64,000 bases of DNA from Limnohabitans sp. Rim47. Its GTDB lineage: Bacteria; Pseudomonadota; Gammaproteobacteria; Burkholderiales; Burkholderiaceae_C. Positions 16,639 through 25,300 of this stretch are shown here, piece after piece. Positions within the stretch are counted from its first letter, which is position 1. Each line of letters begins with the position of its first letter. Location of the stretch: positions 557,268 through 621,267 of the forward strand of contig NZ_FBYA01000001.1 of NCBI RefSeq assembly GCF_001517545.1, in the 5' to 3' direction. Both the position numbers and the translations under genes were made by a program. Under the pieces are notes generated by a model. The model saw only the letters and a list, made by a program, of their open reading frames with translations, was not told the origin of the DNA and did not search any database.

Positions 16639-17546
16639 TGCACGAGGCCAGCCAGACGACTGTCGACCGCTTTGTCGAGGCTCTCTGGCTGGAAGACGGG
16701 CTGGCTGCCAACACCTTGGCAGCCTACCGTCTGGACTTGTTGCATTTCGCCACATGGCTGTTTTTGACGCACCGGCTGGCGCTGGACGCCACACAAGAAC
16801 AGCACTTGCAGTCTTATTTTGCCGAGCGGCATGACGAGACCAAGGCCACATCGGCCAACCGCAGGCTCACGGTGTTCAAGCGGTTTTTTCGCTGGGCCTT
16901 GCGCGAACGGTTGGTGCAAGCCGACCCGACGCTGCGCTTGCTCGCGGCCAAACAAGCCTTGCGCGTGCCCAAAACCCTGGGCGAAGCGCAAGTCGATGCC
17001 TTGTTGCGTGCACCCGATGTGGGCACCGAGCTGGGGTTGCGCGATCGCGCTATGTTGGAGCTGATGTACGCCAGCGGTTTGCGGGTCACCGAGCTGGTGA
17101 GCCTCAAAACCCTGCATGTTTCCCTCAACGAAGGGGTACTTCGCATCATGGGAAAGGGCAGCAAAGAGCGTTTGGTGCCCTTTGGCGAAGAGGCCCGTGA
17201 GTGGCTGCAGCGTTATATGGCCCAAGCCAGGCCCGTCTTGCTGGGGAAGCGCCAGACCGAAGACCTGTTTGTCACCCGCAGTGGCCCCAAACCCGGCACT
17301 GCCATGTCGCGAGTCATGTTCTGGAGCTTGGTCAAGCGTTATGCCATCGAGGCGGGTATCACCGCACCGCTGTCGCCCCACACATTGCGCCATGCTTTTG
17401 CCACCCATTTGCTCAATCACGGGGCCGATTTGCGGGCAGTCCAGATGTTGCTGGGTCATGCCGATATTTCGACCACCACCATTTACACCCATGTGGCACG
17501 CGAGCGACTGAAGACGCTGCACGCCCAGCACCACCCCAGGGGATAA
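16638..17546 (+). CDS. xerD: Site-specific tyrosine recombinase XerD
   Basis: Resolves chromosome dimers at dif together with XerC. 302 residues: N-terminal SAM-like core-binding domain (about 5-95, WLEDGLAANTLAAYRLDL) and catalytic domain (about 110-295) with Arg in YASGLRVTELVSL, Lys in GKGSKERLVP, HTLRHAFATHLL (His-X-X-Arg), LLGHADIST and the nucleophile Tyr283 in IYTHVARERL. Start chosen at the ATG that overlaps the preceding TGA by one base. It is a housekeeping recombinase, not a phage integrase. Convergent with the DUF455 gene, 12 bp apart. Confidence 0.95.
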   Translation: MHEASQTTVDRFVEALWLEDGLAANTLAAYRLDLLHFATWLFLTHRLALDATQEQHLQSYFAERHDETKATSANRRLTVFKRFFRWALRERLVQADPTLRLLAAKQALRVPKTLGEAQVDALLRAPDVGTELGLRDRAMLELMYASGLRVTELVSLKTLHVSLNEGVLRIMGKGSKERLVPFGEEAREWLQRYMAQARPVLLGKRQTEDLFVTRSGPKPGTAMSRVMFWSLVKRYAIEAGITAPLSPHTLRHAFATHLLNHGADLRAVQMLLGHADISTTTIYTHVARERLKTLHAQHHPRG

Positions 17547-17558
17547 GACCCACTGAGC

Positions 17559-18374
17559 TCAGCTCAGCGCCGCCAGCTCGGCCTCTTCAAAACCCGCCAG
17601 ACGGCGTGCTGCCATGTTGAACGGCGGGCGCAGTTTGGGCGCGTCGTATTGCGCGATCAGCGCGGCATAGGTGCTCACAGGGTCCAGGCCTCGCCGCCCA
17701 CAAAGATAACGGTACCAGCGGTTGCCAGCGGCCACATGGCCGATTTCTTCGGCCAAGATGATGTCCAATATCTCACCGGCCCGGTGGTCGCCCACGCTGA
17801 TCAGCTTGTTTTTCACCCCCGGTGATGCGTCCAGGCCACGCGCTTCCATGGTGCGCGGCACGATGCCGATGCGCGCAAGCAAATCGCCTTGGGTGCGCTC
17901 GGCCATGTCCCACAGCGTGTTGTGGGCCGGAAAATCACCGTAGTCAAAGCCCATGGTCAACAGGTGTTCGCGCAGCAAGGTGAAATGCTTGGCTTCTTCT
18001 TGGGCAATGCGCACCCAGTCGGTGTAGAAGGCCTCAGGCATGCCTGCAAAGCGCCAGACCACATCGAGGGCCAAGTCAATGGCGTTCAGTTCAATGTGGG
18101 CGATCGAGTGGACCAGCATGGCCCGTCCTTCGGTGGTGGCCATCGATTTGGCTTTGAGTTGGGTGTGCGGCACCAAGACGGGTTTTGCCGATCGGCCGGG
18201 GCCCGCACTGGGCGCTTGCAGGATTTGCTCAGGGTTCACGGGCAGGCACAGGTCCAGCGCCAAAGTGGCTTGGGCCTTCAAAACGGGATGGGCCTGGGCC
18301 CAAGGCCCTAGGGCAGCGGTGCGCAAAGTGTGCATGGTCATCTTCGATCGGGTGCCTCGGTCTGGCATGGACAT
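17559..18374 (-). CDS. DUF455 ferritin-like protein
   Basis: 271 residues, DUF455 family (ferritin-like four-helix fold) of unknown biological role. Metal-ligand-like residues fall in SIAHIELNAIDLALD, RIAQEEAKHFTLL and ILAEEIGHVAAGNRW, i.e. the E-X2-H pairs of diiron ferritin-like proteins. The start is at 18374 because the palindrome CTACAATTGTAG gives a TACAAT that ends 7 nt upstream; MTMHTLRT at residue 12 is a possible alternative. Divergent from the gamma-carbonic anhydrase gene, 47 bp apart. Function cannot be inferred beyond probable metal binding. Confidence 0.88.
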   Translation of the reverse strand: MSMPDRGTRSKMTMHTLRTAALGPWAQAHPVLKAQATLALDLCLPVNPEQILQAPSAGPGRSAKPVLVPHTQLKAKSMATTEGRAMLVHSIAHIELNAIDLALDVVWRFAGMPEAFYTDWVRIAQEEAKHFTLLREHLLTMGFDYGDFPAHNTLWDMAERTQGDLLARIGIVPRTMEARGLDASPGVKNKLISVGDHRAGEILDIILAEEIGHVAAGNRWYRYLCGRRGLDPVSTYAALIAQYDAPKLRPPFNMAARRLAGFEEAELAALS

Positions 18375-18377
18375 CCC

Positions 18378-18387
18378 TACAATTGTA
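18378..18387. promoter_or_regulatory. Palindromic -10 element serving two divergent genes
   Basis: TACAATTGTA reads as a -10-like TACAAT on both strands (plus 18378-18383, minus 18387-18382). On minus it ends 7 nt before the DUF455 ATG; on plus it would start a leader of about 30 nt that contains the AGGAG before the carbonic anhydrase ATG at 18422. The two promoters would be mutually exclusive. Confidence 0.45.
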
Positions 18388-18421
18388 GGTTTTCAGACAT
18401 TCAGCCCGACAGGAGCGCTTC

Positions 18422-18946
18422 ATGGCCATTTACCAACTTGATGCCCACACCCCCGATGTGGCCGACTCCGCATGGGTGGCCCACAACGCACAAGTCATGG
18501 GCGCGGTCAAGATTGCAGCCGATGCCAGTGTCTGGTTTGGCGTGACTGTTCGGGGTGACACCGAAACCATCACCATCGGTGAGGGCAGCAACATCCAAGA
18601 CGGCAGTGTGATGCACGCAGACCATGGCAAACCCCTGACGGTGGGCAAGCATGTCACGGTCGGCCACATGGTCATGCTGCACGGCTGCACCATCGGCGAC
18701 GAGTCGCTGATTGGCATTGGCGCGGTGGTGCTAAACGGCGCCAAGATTGGCAAAAACTGCCTGGTGGGTGCCGGCTCCTTGGTGACCGAGGGCAAAGAGT
18801 TTCCCGATGGCTCGATGATCATGGGCACGCCCGCCAAGGTGGTGCGCGAATTGAGCCCTGAGCAAATCGAAGGTCTGCGCCAAAGTGCCCGTCATTACGT
18901 GGACAATGCGCGTCGCTTCAAGGCGGGCCTGAAAAAAATAGCTTGA
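18422..18946 (+). CDS. Gamma-carbonic anhydrase family protein (YrdA-like)
   Basis: 174 residues forming a left-handed beta helix of hexapeptide repeats ([LIV]GXGXX pattern: ITIGEGSNIQDG, VTVGHMVMLHG, SLIGIGAVVLNG, CLVGAGSLVTEG). Zinc-ligand histidines are in MHADHGKP and VGHMVMLHGC. It is related to Cam and YrdA; whether it hydrates CO2 is unproven for the family. AGGAG lies 7 nt before the ATG. Divergent from DUF455, followed by hslO on the same strand after 68 bp. Confidence 0.92.
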   Translation: MAIYQLDAHTPDVADSAWVAHNAQVMGAVKIAADASVWFGVTVRGDTETITIGEGSNIQDGSVMHADHGKPLTVGKHVTVGHMVMLHGCTIGDESLIGIGAVVLNGAKIGKNCLVGAGSLVTEGKEFPDGSMIMGTPAKVVRELSPEQIEGLRQSARHYVDNARRFKAGLKKIA

Positions 18947-19014
18947 TCTTTTGACGCCCAGCATTCCCCTGTTTCACTTTTGAGGATCGGCCCCACATGG
19001 CCGTTGATTGAACT

Positions 19015-20001
19015 TTGTCCGAACTCCATAAATTCATTTTTGAAGGCCTGCCCGTTCGTGGCATGTTGGTGCGCCTGACCGATGCCTGGCAAGACATTTT
19101 GGCGCGTCGCGCCGCCAATTCCGAGACGGGCGCTTACCCGGCCCCCGTGCGCCAGTTGCTGGGCGAGATGGCCGCTGCGGGCGTGCTGATGCAGGGCAAC
19201 ATCAAGTTCAACGGCGCATTGGTGTTGCAGATTTTTGGCGATGGCCCGGTCAAGTTGGGCGTGGTGGAGGTTCAACCCGATCTGAGCCTGCGGGCCACCT
19301 GCACCCAAGTGGGCGATGTGGCCGACAACGCCACCTTGAGCCAGATGGTCAACGTGAACAACGAAGGCCGCTGCGCGATCACGCTGGACCCGCTGGACCG
19401 TTTGCCGGGCCAACAACCCTATCAGGGCGTGGTGCCCTTGTTTGGTGACCAAGGCGAAAAGCTCGAGAACATTAGCGAGGTGCTGGAGCATTACATGCTG
19501 CAGTCCGAGCAATTGGACACGGTGCTGGTGCTGGCCGCCGACGACAAAGTCGCCGCAGGTTTGCTGATTCAGCGTTTGCCCATTGAGGGCGAGGGCAATT
19601 TGGCCGGGCAGGTCGATTCGCTCATGCGCGAGTCGGTGTTGGGCCAAAGCGAAGACTTCAGCCGCATCGCCATCTTGACCAAAAGCCTCAAGCGCGAAGA
19701 ACTGCTGGGCTTGGATGCCGAAACCATCTTGCACCGCTTGTATTGGGAAGAGCCGCTGGCCCGCTTTGAACCCCTCATAGGGGAGACCGGCCCGCGTTTT
19801 GCGTGCCGCTGCAACCGCGAGCGCGTGGGCCACATGATCCGCAGCTTGGGCACCGAAGAGGTCGAGGGCATCATCGCCGAGCAAGGGCAGGTGGAAGTGG
19901 GCTGCGATTTTTGCGGCGCTCAATACCGCTTTGACCCGGTGGACGCCGCTGGCTTGTTCACGGGTTTGCCAGCGGATGCGCCAGGCGGCTCGGTGCACTG
20001 A
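19015..20001 (+). CDS. hslO: Redox-regulated chaperone Hsp33
   Basis: Oxidation-activated holdase. 328 residues. The redox switch zinc cysteines are Cys264 and Cys266 (ACRCN) and Cys297 and Cys300 (CDFCG). Family features FEGLPVRGMLVRL at the start and ISEVLEHYMLQSEQL in the centre are clear. The start must be the TTG at 19015: an in-frame TGA sits at 19009-19011, and there is no ATG before residue 17. No good Shine-Dalgarno sequence is seen. The gene ends 114 bp before the convergent P-loop gene. Confidence 0.95.
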   Translation: MSELHKFIFEGLPVRGMLVRLTDAWQDILARRAANSETGAYPAPVRQLLGEMAAAGVLMQGNIKFNGALVLQIFGDGPVKLGVVEVQPDLSLRATCTQVGDVADNATLSQMVNVNNEGRCAITLDPLDRLPGQQPYQGVVPLFGDQGEKLENISEVLEHYMLQSEQLDTVLVLAADDKVAAGLLIQRLPIEGEGNLAGQVDSLMRESVLGQSEDFSRIAILTKSLKREELLGLDAETILHRLYWEEPLARFEPLIGETGPRFACRCNRERVGHMIRSLGTEEVEGIIAEQGQVEVGCDFCGAQYRFDPVDAAGLFTGLPADAPGGSVH

Positions 20002-20115
20002 GCGCAACGGCGCAGCGCCCTTGTCAGCGCCTCATCGCTTCGCTCGCACATGCGAGGTCTGTGCAGCCAGCGAGCTAGCGTGAACGCCCAGCCTGCGCCG
20101 GGGTGCATGGCTGAG

Positions 20116-20832
20116 CTATTGCCCCTGAAATGGCTTGGACTTGCGCCGTGATGACTGACTGTCTTGGCGCTTGGCCAGCAGCCCGGTAAACAACTTGTGC
20201 TCGCAGTCCGGGTCGCTGCACTCGTTGCATTGCCACACCGTGCGGCCCTGGTTGATGGCAAATTGCGACTGCTCACGCAGCGCCTGGGCCTCAAGATCCT
20301 CCCCTGGCAGGCCCAGAGCCAGCAACGCATTGTTCAGGCGCTGCTGCCCTTGCCCGTAAACCACTTGGTAAGCGATGCCTGCCTGATGCAGGGCTTGCCT
20401 GAGCCGGGTGTCGACCTGGCCGCGAAAGAGGGGGCTTTGCGATGTCAAGCCATTGTCCACCCTCGGCCCATCGAGGCCCATGAGCAAAGTGGTGTCGAAC
20501 TGTGCCGCGTGGGCCAAGGCAATGCGGGAAAGGTCGGGGTTTTGGCGCACGGCGCTGTCGCAGGCCGCCACCGCCATGATCGGGGGCGTGTCTGAAATCA
20601 ACCAACGCTGTGAGGTGTTCTCGATGGTCCGTGTGGGTGCATGCACCCCGCGTACAGGGGGCTCGATTGGCCAAACACCATGATCGTGACGCTCATTTAA
20701 GCTGGCCAGCACGTCGTGGCCACTTGTGACGGTGTGTCCACGCATTTGCAGCACTTGGGTCAGCGCATGGGTCAACCACGATTTACCTGTGCATTCAGCA
20801 CCCAAAACGGCAATGCGTTTCACCCGCTTCAT
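20116..20832 (-). CDS. NadR-like P-loop ATPase with C-terminal Cys cluster
   Basis: 238 residues. Walker A GAECTGKS at 11-18 and overall pattern (IAVLGAECTGKSWLTHALT, WLISDTPPIMAVAA, FDTTLLMGLDGPRVDNGL) resemble the AAA_28 / nicotinamide-riboside-kinase domain of NadR. The C-terminal 40 residues are unlike NadR: Cys202, Cys205, Cys210 and His212 (CNECSDPDCEH) could bind a metal, followed by a basic Ser/Lys/Arg tail. It is the last gene of the eno-ftsB run, 6 nt after the ftsB stop. NAD salvage is possible but unproven; the Cys cluster argues for something more. Confidence 0.7.
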   Translation of the reverse strand: MKRVKRIAVLGAECTGKSWLTHALTQVLQMRGHTVTSGHDVLASLNERHDHGVWPIEPPVRGVHAPTRTIENTSQRWLISDTPPIMAVAACDSAVRQNPDLSRIALAHAAQFDTTLLMGLDGPRVDNGLTSQSPLFRGQVDTRLRQALHQAGIAYQVVYGQGQQRLNNALLALGLPGEDLEAQALREQSQFAINQGRTVWQCNECSDPDCEHKLFTGLLAKRQDSQSSRRKSKPFQGQ

Positions 20833-20838
20833 GCGGCC

Positions 20839-21114
20839 TTATTTGGCAATTTGTACGTAAATTTCATTGGGCTTGACCATGCCCAACTCATGCCGCGCGC
20901 GCTCTTCCACCATGTTCAGACCTTCCTTGAGGTCGTTGACCTCGGCGCTGAGCTGTTCGATTTTGCGACTGGCCTCTTCGTTGGCCACTTTTTGTTGCTG
21001 CAGCTCCCGCTCCAACTCGGCCACCTTGGGCACACCACCTCGGCCCAACCAGAGTTGGGCCTGCACGATCGCCAGCAAGGCAATCAGCACGATCGGAACG
21101 AGGCGGTTGCCCAT
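20839..21114 (-). CDS. ftsB: Cell division protein FtsB
   Basis: Bitopic divisome protein linking FtsL and FtsQ. 91 residues: short cytoplasmic N-terminus, one membrane helix (about 5-20, LVPIVLIALLAIVQAQLWLG), then a periplasmic coiled coil (about 30-70, ELERELQQQKVANEEASRKI) and the conserved ARHELGMVKPNEIYVQI end. Length and position directly downstream of eno (10-nt gap) match the usual eno-ftsB order of Proteobacteria. Confidence 0.94.
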   Translation of the reverse strand: MGNRLVPIVLIALLAIVQAQLWLGRGGVPKVAELERELQQQKVANEEASRKIEQLSAEVNDLKEGLNMVEERARHELGMVKPNEIYVQIAK

Positions 21115-21124
21115 GGTTGGCTAT

Positions 21125-22411
21125 TTAGCGCAGGTTGTAAAACGCGCTGCGGCCTGGATACACCGCGACTTCGCCCAAGTCTTCTTCGATGCGAAGCAGT
21201 TGGTTGTACTTGGCCATGCGGTCCGAACGGCTCATGGAGCCCGTCTTGATCTGACCGGCATTCAAGCCCACGGCGATGTCGGCGATGGTGCTGTCTTCGG
21301 TCTCACCAGAGCGGTGCGAGATCACGGCGGTGTAACCCGCACGCTTGGCCATTTCGATGGCTTCGAAGGTTTCAGTCAGGGTGCCGATCTGGTTGATCTT
21401 GATCAGGATCGAGTTGGCGATGCCTTTGTCGATGCCTTCTTTGAAGATCTTGGTGTTGGTCACGAACAGGTCGTCACCCACAATTTGCACGTTCTTGGCC
21501 AAGCGGTCGGTCAGCACTTTCCAGCCGTCCCAGTCGTTTTCGGCCATGCCGTCTTCGATGCTGATGATCGGGTACTTGTCGCACCAGGTAGCCAACATGT
21601 CGGTCCACTGCTCAGACGTCAGGCTGATGCCGCCCTCACCGGCCAACACGTACTTGCCGTCTTTGTAAAACTCGCTGGCCGCGCAATCGAGACCAATGGC
21701 AATTTGCTCGCCGGCGGTGTAACCCGCTGCAGCAATCGCATCGAGCACCATTTGGATGGCCGCTTCGTGGCTGTCGACGTTGGGGGCAAAACCGCCCTCG
21801 TCGCCCACGGCAATGCTCATGCCCTTGTCGTGGATGATTTTCTTCAGGGCGTGGAACACTTCGGCACCCCAGCGCACGGCTTCGCGGAACGAGGGGGCGC
21901 CCACGGGGATGATCATGAACTCTTGCAAGTCCAGGTTGTTATTGGCATGCGCGCCGCCATTGATGACATTCATCATGGGCACGGGCAACTGGTTGCCATT
22001 CATGCCGCCAAAGTAGCGGTACAGCGGCAGGCCAGATTCTTCGGCAGCGGCGCGGGCCACGGCCATGGACACGGCCAACATGGCGTTGGCACCCAGACGG
22101 CTCTTGTTGTCGGTGCCGTCCAGGTCGATCAGGGTACGGTCCAAAAAGGCCTGCTCGGAGGCATCGAGGCCCAGCACGGCTTCAGAGATTTCGGTGTTGA
22201 TGTGCTCGACGGCCTTGAGCACGCCTTTGCCCAGGTAACGGCTTTTGTCGCCGTCACGCAGTTCGATGGCTTCGCGGCTGCCGGTCGATGCGCCGGACGG
22301 CACAGCGGCGCGGCCCATAACACCAGACTCCAGCAGCACATCGCATTCGACAGTGGGGTTGCCACGGCTGTCGAGGATTTCACGGCCGACGATATCAACG
22401 ATTGCACTCAT
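21125..22411 (-). CDS. eno: Enolase
   Basis: Glycolytic 2-phosphoglycerate dehydratase; also a degradosome component in many bacteria. 428 residues. Visible: VGREILDSRGNPTVE at the N-terminus, SGASTGSREAIELRDGD, the magnesium-ligand segment ISIEDGMAENDWDGW, LLIKINQIGTLTE with the catalytic Lys, and ISHRSGETEDSTIADIAVG. A weak AGAGAG lies 7-12 nt before the ATG. It is preceded by DUF1330 (51 bp) and followed by ftsB. Confidence 0.98.
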   Translation of the reverse strand: MSAIVDIVGREILDSRGNPTVECDVLLESGVMGRAAVPSGASTGSREAIELRDGDKSRYLGKGVLKAVEHINTEISEAVLGLDASEQAFLDRTLIDLDGTDNKSRLGANAMLAVSMAVARAAAEESGLPLYRYFGGMNGNQLPVPMMNVINGGAHANNNLDLQEFMIIPVGAPSFREAVRWGAEVFHALKKIIHDKGMSIAVGDEGGFAPNVDSHEAAIQMVLDAIAAAGYTAGEQIAIGLDCAASEFYKDGKYVLAGEGGISLTSEQWTDMLATWCDKYPIISIEDGMAENDWDGWKVLTDRLAKNVQIVGDDLFVTNTKIFKEGIDKGIANSILIKINQIGTLTETFEAIEMAKRAGYTAVISHRSGETEDSTIADIAVGLNAGQIKTGSMSRSDRMAKYNQLLRIEEDLGEVAVYPGRSAFYNLR

Positions 22412-22462
22412 TTTTGAACTCTCTCAATTGAAAAATAAAACGGGTTTTAAAAGCAAAACGGG

Positions 22463-22750
22463 TCAAAGGCCTTCAACGGCCACCATGCGCATGACGGCGG
22501 CACCAGCGCGGGCTTCACGGGCTTTCAGGTATTCGGGTAATTCGTAAAACGCTTTGGCGGCTTCGAATGAAGGAAACTTCAAAATCACGATCCGTTCGGG
22601 TGTCCAGTCGCCTTCGAGCACTTGCACTTGACCACCGCGCACGCACACTTCGGCGCCTGCGGTTTGCATGGCCGCGGTGGACCACTTTTTGTACTCTTCG
22701 TATTGAACAGCATTGGTCACCTGAACATGAGCGATGATAAAGCCGCTCAT
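22463..22750 (-). CDS. DUF1330 domain protein
   Basis: 95 residues. The whole protein is one ferredoxin-like dimeric alpha-beta barrel domain: IIAHVQVTNAVQYEEYKK, PERIVILKFPSFEAAKAFYELPEY, then a short C-terminal strand. No function is established for the family. The ATG at 22750 overlaps the kdsA stop by 4 nt (ATGA), so translation is probably coupled to kdsA. Confidence 0.88.
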   Translation of the reverse strand: MSGFIIAHVQVTNAVQYEEYKKWSTAAMQTAGAEVCVRGGQVQVLEGDWTPERIVILKFPSFEAAKAFYELPEYLKAREARAGAAVMRMVAVEGL

Positions 22751-23601
22751 GCGAAATCGTCCTCTAAAAACGGGTTCTTTTTGGTGACGGAATCGAGCTG
22801 CACCAAGGTCTCTAGCAAGGCCTTCATCTTGCCCAGCGGCACCGCATTCGGGCCATCGGACCAAGCGTCAGCAGGTTTGGGGTGGGTTTCCATGAAGAGA
22901 CCTGCCACCCCTGCGGCCACGCCTGCGCGGGCCAGTACCGGCACCATCTCGCGAGCACCACCACTGCTGGTGCCCTGGCCGCCGGGCTTTTGCACCGAAT
23001 GGGTCACGTCAAACACCACCGGAGCACCGGTTTTTCGCATCTCGGCCAGGCTGGTCATGTCGGCCACCAGGTTGTTGTAGCCAAAACTCACGCCGCGCTC
23101 GCAGGCCAAAAACTGGTCTTCCGGCAGGCCCGCTTCACGCGCAGCGGTGCGGGCCTTGTCGATGACGTTTTTCATGTCCCAAGGGGCCAAAAATTGGCCC
23201 TTCTTGATGTTGACGGGCTTGCCCGACTGGGCCACGGCCCGGATGAAATCGGTTTGGCGGCACAAAAAGGCCGGGGTCTGCAATACGTCGACCACGCTGG
23301 CCACCGTCTTGACCTGCGACTCGTCGTGAACGTCGGTCAGGATCGGCACACCGATCTGGCGGCGCACTTCGTCCAAAATCTTCAGGCCCGCATCGATGCC
23401 CACACCGCGCTGGGTGCTGCCCGACGAGCGGTTGGCTTTGTCGAACGAGCCTTTGTAGATCAGCGGGATGCCCAGCGCCGTGCAGATTTCTTTTAACTGG
23501 CCTGCCACTTCCAGCGACATTTCCAGCCCCTCAATGGAGCAGGTGCCTGCGATCAGGAAGAAGGGTTGGTTCAGGCCAACGTCAAATCCGCAAAGTTTCA
23601 T
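22747..23601 (-). CDS. kdsA: 3-deoxy-8-phosphooctulonate synthase KdsA
   Basis: Condenses arabinose 5-phosphate and phosphoenolpyruvate into KDO 8-phosphate for lipopolysaccharide. 284 residues. Visible: FFLIAGTCSIEG, SFDKANRSS, GLKILDEVR, DVHD, QTDFIRAVAQSGKPVNIKKGQ and VVFDVTHSVQ, FMETHP. Cys21 occupies the place of the metal-ligand cysteine of metal-dependent KDO8P synthases (Asn in the E. coli-type enzyme). It lies 25 nt after pyrG, in the common pyrG-kdsA-eno order. Confidence 0.96.
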   Translation of the reverse strand: MKLCGFDVGLNQPFFLIAGTCSIEGLEMSLEVAGQLKEICTALGIPLIYKGSFDKANRSSGSTQRGVGIDAGLKILDEVRRQIGVPILTDVHDESQVKTVASVVDVLQTPAFLCRQTDFIRAVAQSGKPVNIKKGQFLAPWDMKNVIDKARTAAREAGLPEDQFLACERGVSFGYNNLVADMTSLAEMRKTGAPVVFDVTHSVQKPGGQGTSSGGAREMVPVLARAGVAAGVAGLFMETHPKPADAWSDGPNAVPLGKMKALLETLVQLDSVTKKNPFLEDDFA

Positions 23602-23626
23602 GGCTGGGTCAGTCTGTGAAGTGGTT

Positions 23627-25273
23627 TCAGGCCGCAGCCTTGTGAACGATCGCAGCCTTCACGAAGGCGTTGAACAGAGGGTGGCCATCCCAGGGCGTTG
23701 ATTTGAATTCGGGGTGAAATTGCACGCCCACATACCAAGGGTGAACGGTTTGCGGCAGTTCGACGATTTCTGTCAGCTGTTCGCGTTGGGTCAAAGCCGA
23801 GATCACCAGGCCGGCTTTGCGCAGATCGTCCAGGTAATTCACGTTGGCTTCGTAGCGGTGGCGGTGGCGCTCGGTGACCACATCGCCGTAAATCTGGTGG
23901 GCCAGCGTGCCCTTGGCCACGTCGGAGCTTTGCGCGCCCAAGCGCATGGTGCCGCCCAAGTCGGAGTTGGCATCGCGCACTTGGATGGAACCATCGGCGT
24001 CTTTCCATTCGTTGATCAGCGCGATCACGGGAAAGGGCGTCTCGGGCTCGAACTCGGTGCTGTTGGCGCCCGTCATGCCGGCCATATGGCGGGCATATTC
24101 GATAGTCGCCACCTGCATGCCCAGGCAAATGCCCAGGTAAGGCACTTTGTGGGTGCGGGCAAATTGGGCGGTTTCGATCTTGCCTTCGACGCCACGTTTG
24201 CCAAAGCCACCGGGCACCAGCACGCCGTCGAAGTGGGCCAGGCTGGCCACGGTTTCGGGGTTGATGGTTTCGGAGTCGATGTGTTCGATCTTGACGCGCA
24301 CATGGTTGCGCATGCCGGCATGGCGCAGCGCTTCGTTGACCGATTTGTAGCTGTCAGACAGTTCGACGTATTTGCCGACCATGGCGATCGTGACTTCGCC
24401 TTGAGGGTGTTCGGTTTCGTAAACCAGATCGTCCCAGCGCTTGAGGCTGGCCGGTGGCGTGTTCAGGCGCAGCTTGTCGCAGATCAGACCGTCCAGACCT
24501 TGCTCGTGCAGCACACGCGGCACTTTGTAGATGGTGTCCACGTCGGGCATGGAGATCACGCCCCAGCTTTGCACGTTGGTAAACAGCGAAATTTTGTCGC
24601 GCTCGTCGTCGGGAATGGTGCGGTCAGCGCGGCAAAGCAGTGCGTCGGGCTGGATGCCAATTTCGCGCAGTTTCTGCACTGTGTGTTGGGTCGGCTTGGT
24701 TTTGAGTTCGCCCGCAGCCGCAATCCAGGGCACATAAGTCAAATGCACAAAAGCTGCATTGTTGGGCCCTAGGCGCAAGCTGAGTTGGCGCACGGCTTCC
24801 AAGAAAGGCAATGATTCGATGTCGCCCACGGTGCCGCCGATTTCGACGATGGCCACGTCCACGGCTTCGGGCGTTCCATAACCCGCGCCGCGCTTGACGA
24901 AGTCTTGGATTTCGTTGGTGACGTGGGGAATGACCTGCACGGTCTTGCCCAAGTAGTCACCACGGCGCTCTTTTTCGAGCACGCTTTTGTAGATCTGGCC
25001 GGTGGTGAAGTTGTTGGCCTTCTTCATTCGGGTGTTGATGAAGCGCTCGTAGTGACCCAGATCGAGGTCGGTTTCAGCGCCGTCGTCGGTGACAAACACT
25101 TCGCCATGCTGAATGGGCGACATGGTGCCAGGATCGACGTTGAGGTAGGGATCGAGTTTGATGAGGGTGACAGAGAGGCCGCGCGATTCAAGGATGGCGG
25201 CGAGCGATGCGGAGGCGATTCCCTTGCCCAGGGAAGACACCACACCGCCGGTGACGAAGACGAATTTGGTCAT
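23627..25273 (-). CDS. pyrG: CTP synthase
   Basis: Amidates UTP to CTP using glutamine. 548 residues: synthase domain (about 1-265; FVFVTGGVVSSLGKGI P-loop, LDPYLNVDPGTMSPIQHGEVF, EIGGTVGDIES) and class I glutamine amidotransferase domain (about 290-540; VPGGFGKRGVEGK, YLGICLGMQVA with the nucleophile Cys, VQFHPEF with His and Glu). I use the ATG at 25273 rather than the in-frame TTG two codons earlier. A perfect TATAAT on minus (25317-25322) and a GC-rich hairpin (25282-25300) lie upstream. Confidence 0.98.
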   Translation of the reverse strand: MTKFVFVTGGVVSSLGKGIASASLAAILESRGLSVTLIKLDPYLNVDPGTMSPIQHGEVFVTDDGAETDLDLGHYERFINTRMKKANNFTTGQIYKSVLEKERRGDYLGKTVQVIPHVTNEIQDFVKRGAGYGTPEAVDVAIVEIGGTVGDIESLPFLEAVRQLSLRLGPNNAAFVHLTYVPWIAAAGELKTKPTQHTVQKLREIGIQPDALLCRADRTIPDDERDKISLFTNVQSWGVISMPDVDTIYKVPRVLHEQGLDGLICDKLRLNTPPASLKRWDDLVYETEHPQGEVTIAMVGKYVELSDSYKSVNEALRHAGMRNHVRVKIEHIDSETINPETVASLAHFDGVLVPGGFGKRGVEGKIETAQFARTHKVPYLGICLGMQVATIEYARHMAGMTGANSTEFEPETPFPVIALINEWKDADGSIQVRDANSDLGGTMRLGAQSSDVAKGTLAHQIYGDVVTERHRHRYEANVNYLDDLRKAGLVISALTQREQLTEIVELPQTVHPWYVGVQFHPEFKSTPWDGHPLFNAFVKAAIVHKAAA

Positions 25274-25281
25274 GTCCAAGA

Positions 25282-25300
25282 CGGGAGCTTGGCGCTCCCG
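25282..25300 (-). promoter_or_regulatory. Leader hairpin just upstream of pyrG
   Basis: CGGGAGC and GCTCCCG pair as a 7-bp stem with a 5-nt loop, ending 8 nt before the pyrG ATG, within the leader that starts after TATAAT (minus, 25317-25322). It occupies the place of the ribosome binding site, and no separate Shine-Dalgarno sequence is visible. Confidence 0.45.

Noticed and set aside
16638..17546. Phage or island integrase
   Set aside because: Length, both domains and sequence pattern are those of housekeeping XerD; there is no attachment-site repeat or mobile cargo around it.
20002..20115. A fourth copy of the constant-loop hairpin (CTCATCGCTTCGCTCGC near 20030)
   Set aside because: Only part of the core is present, three bases are missing and no flanking arms pair convincingly.
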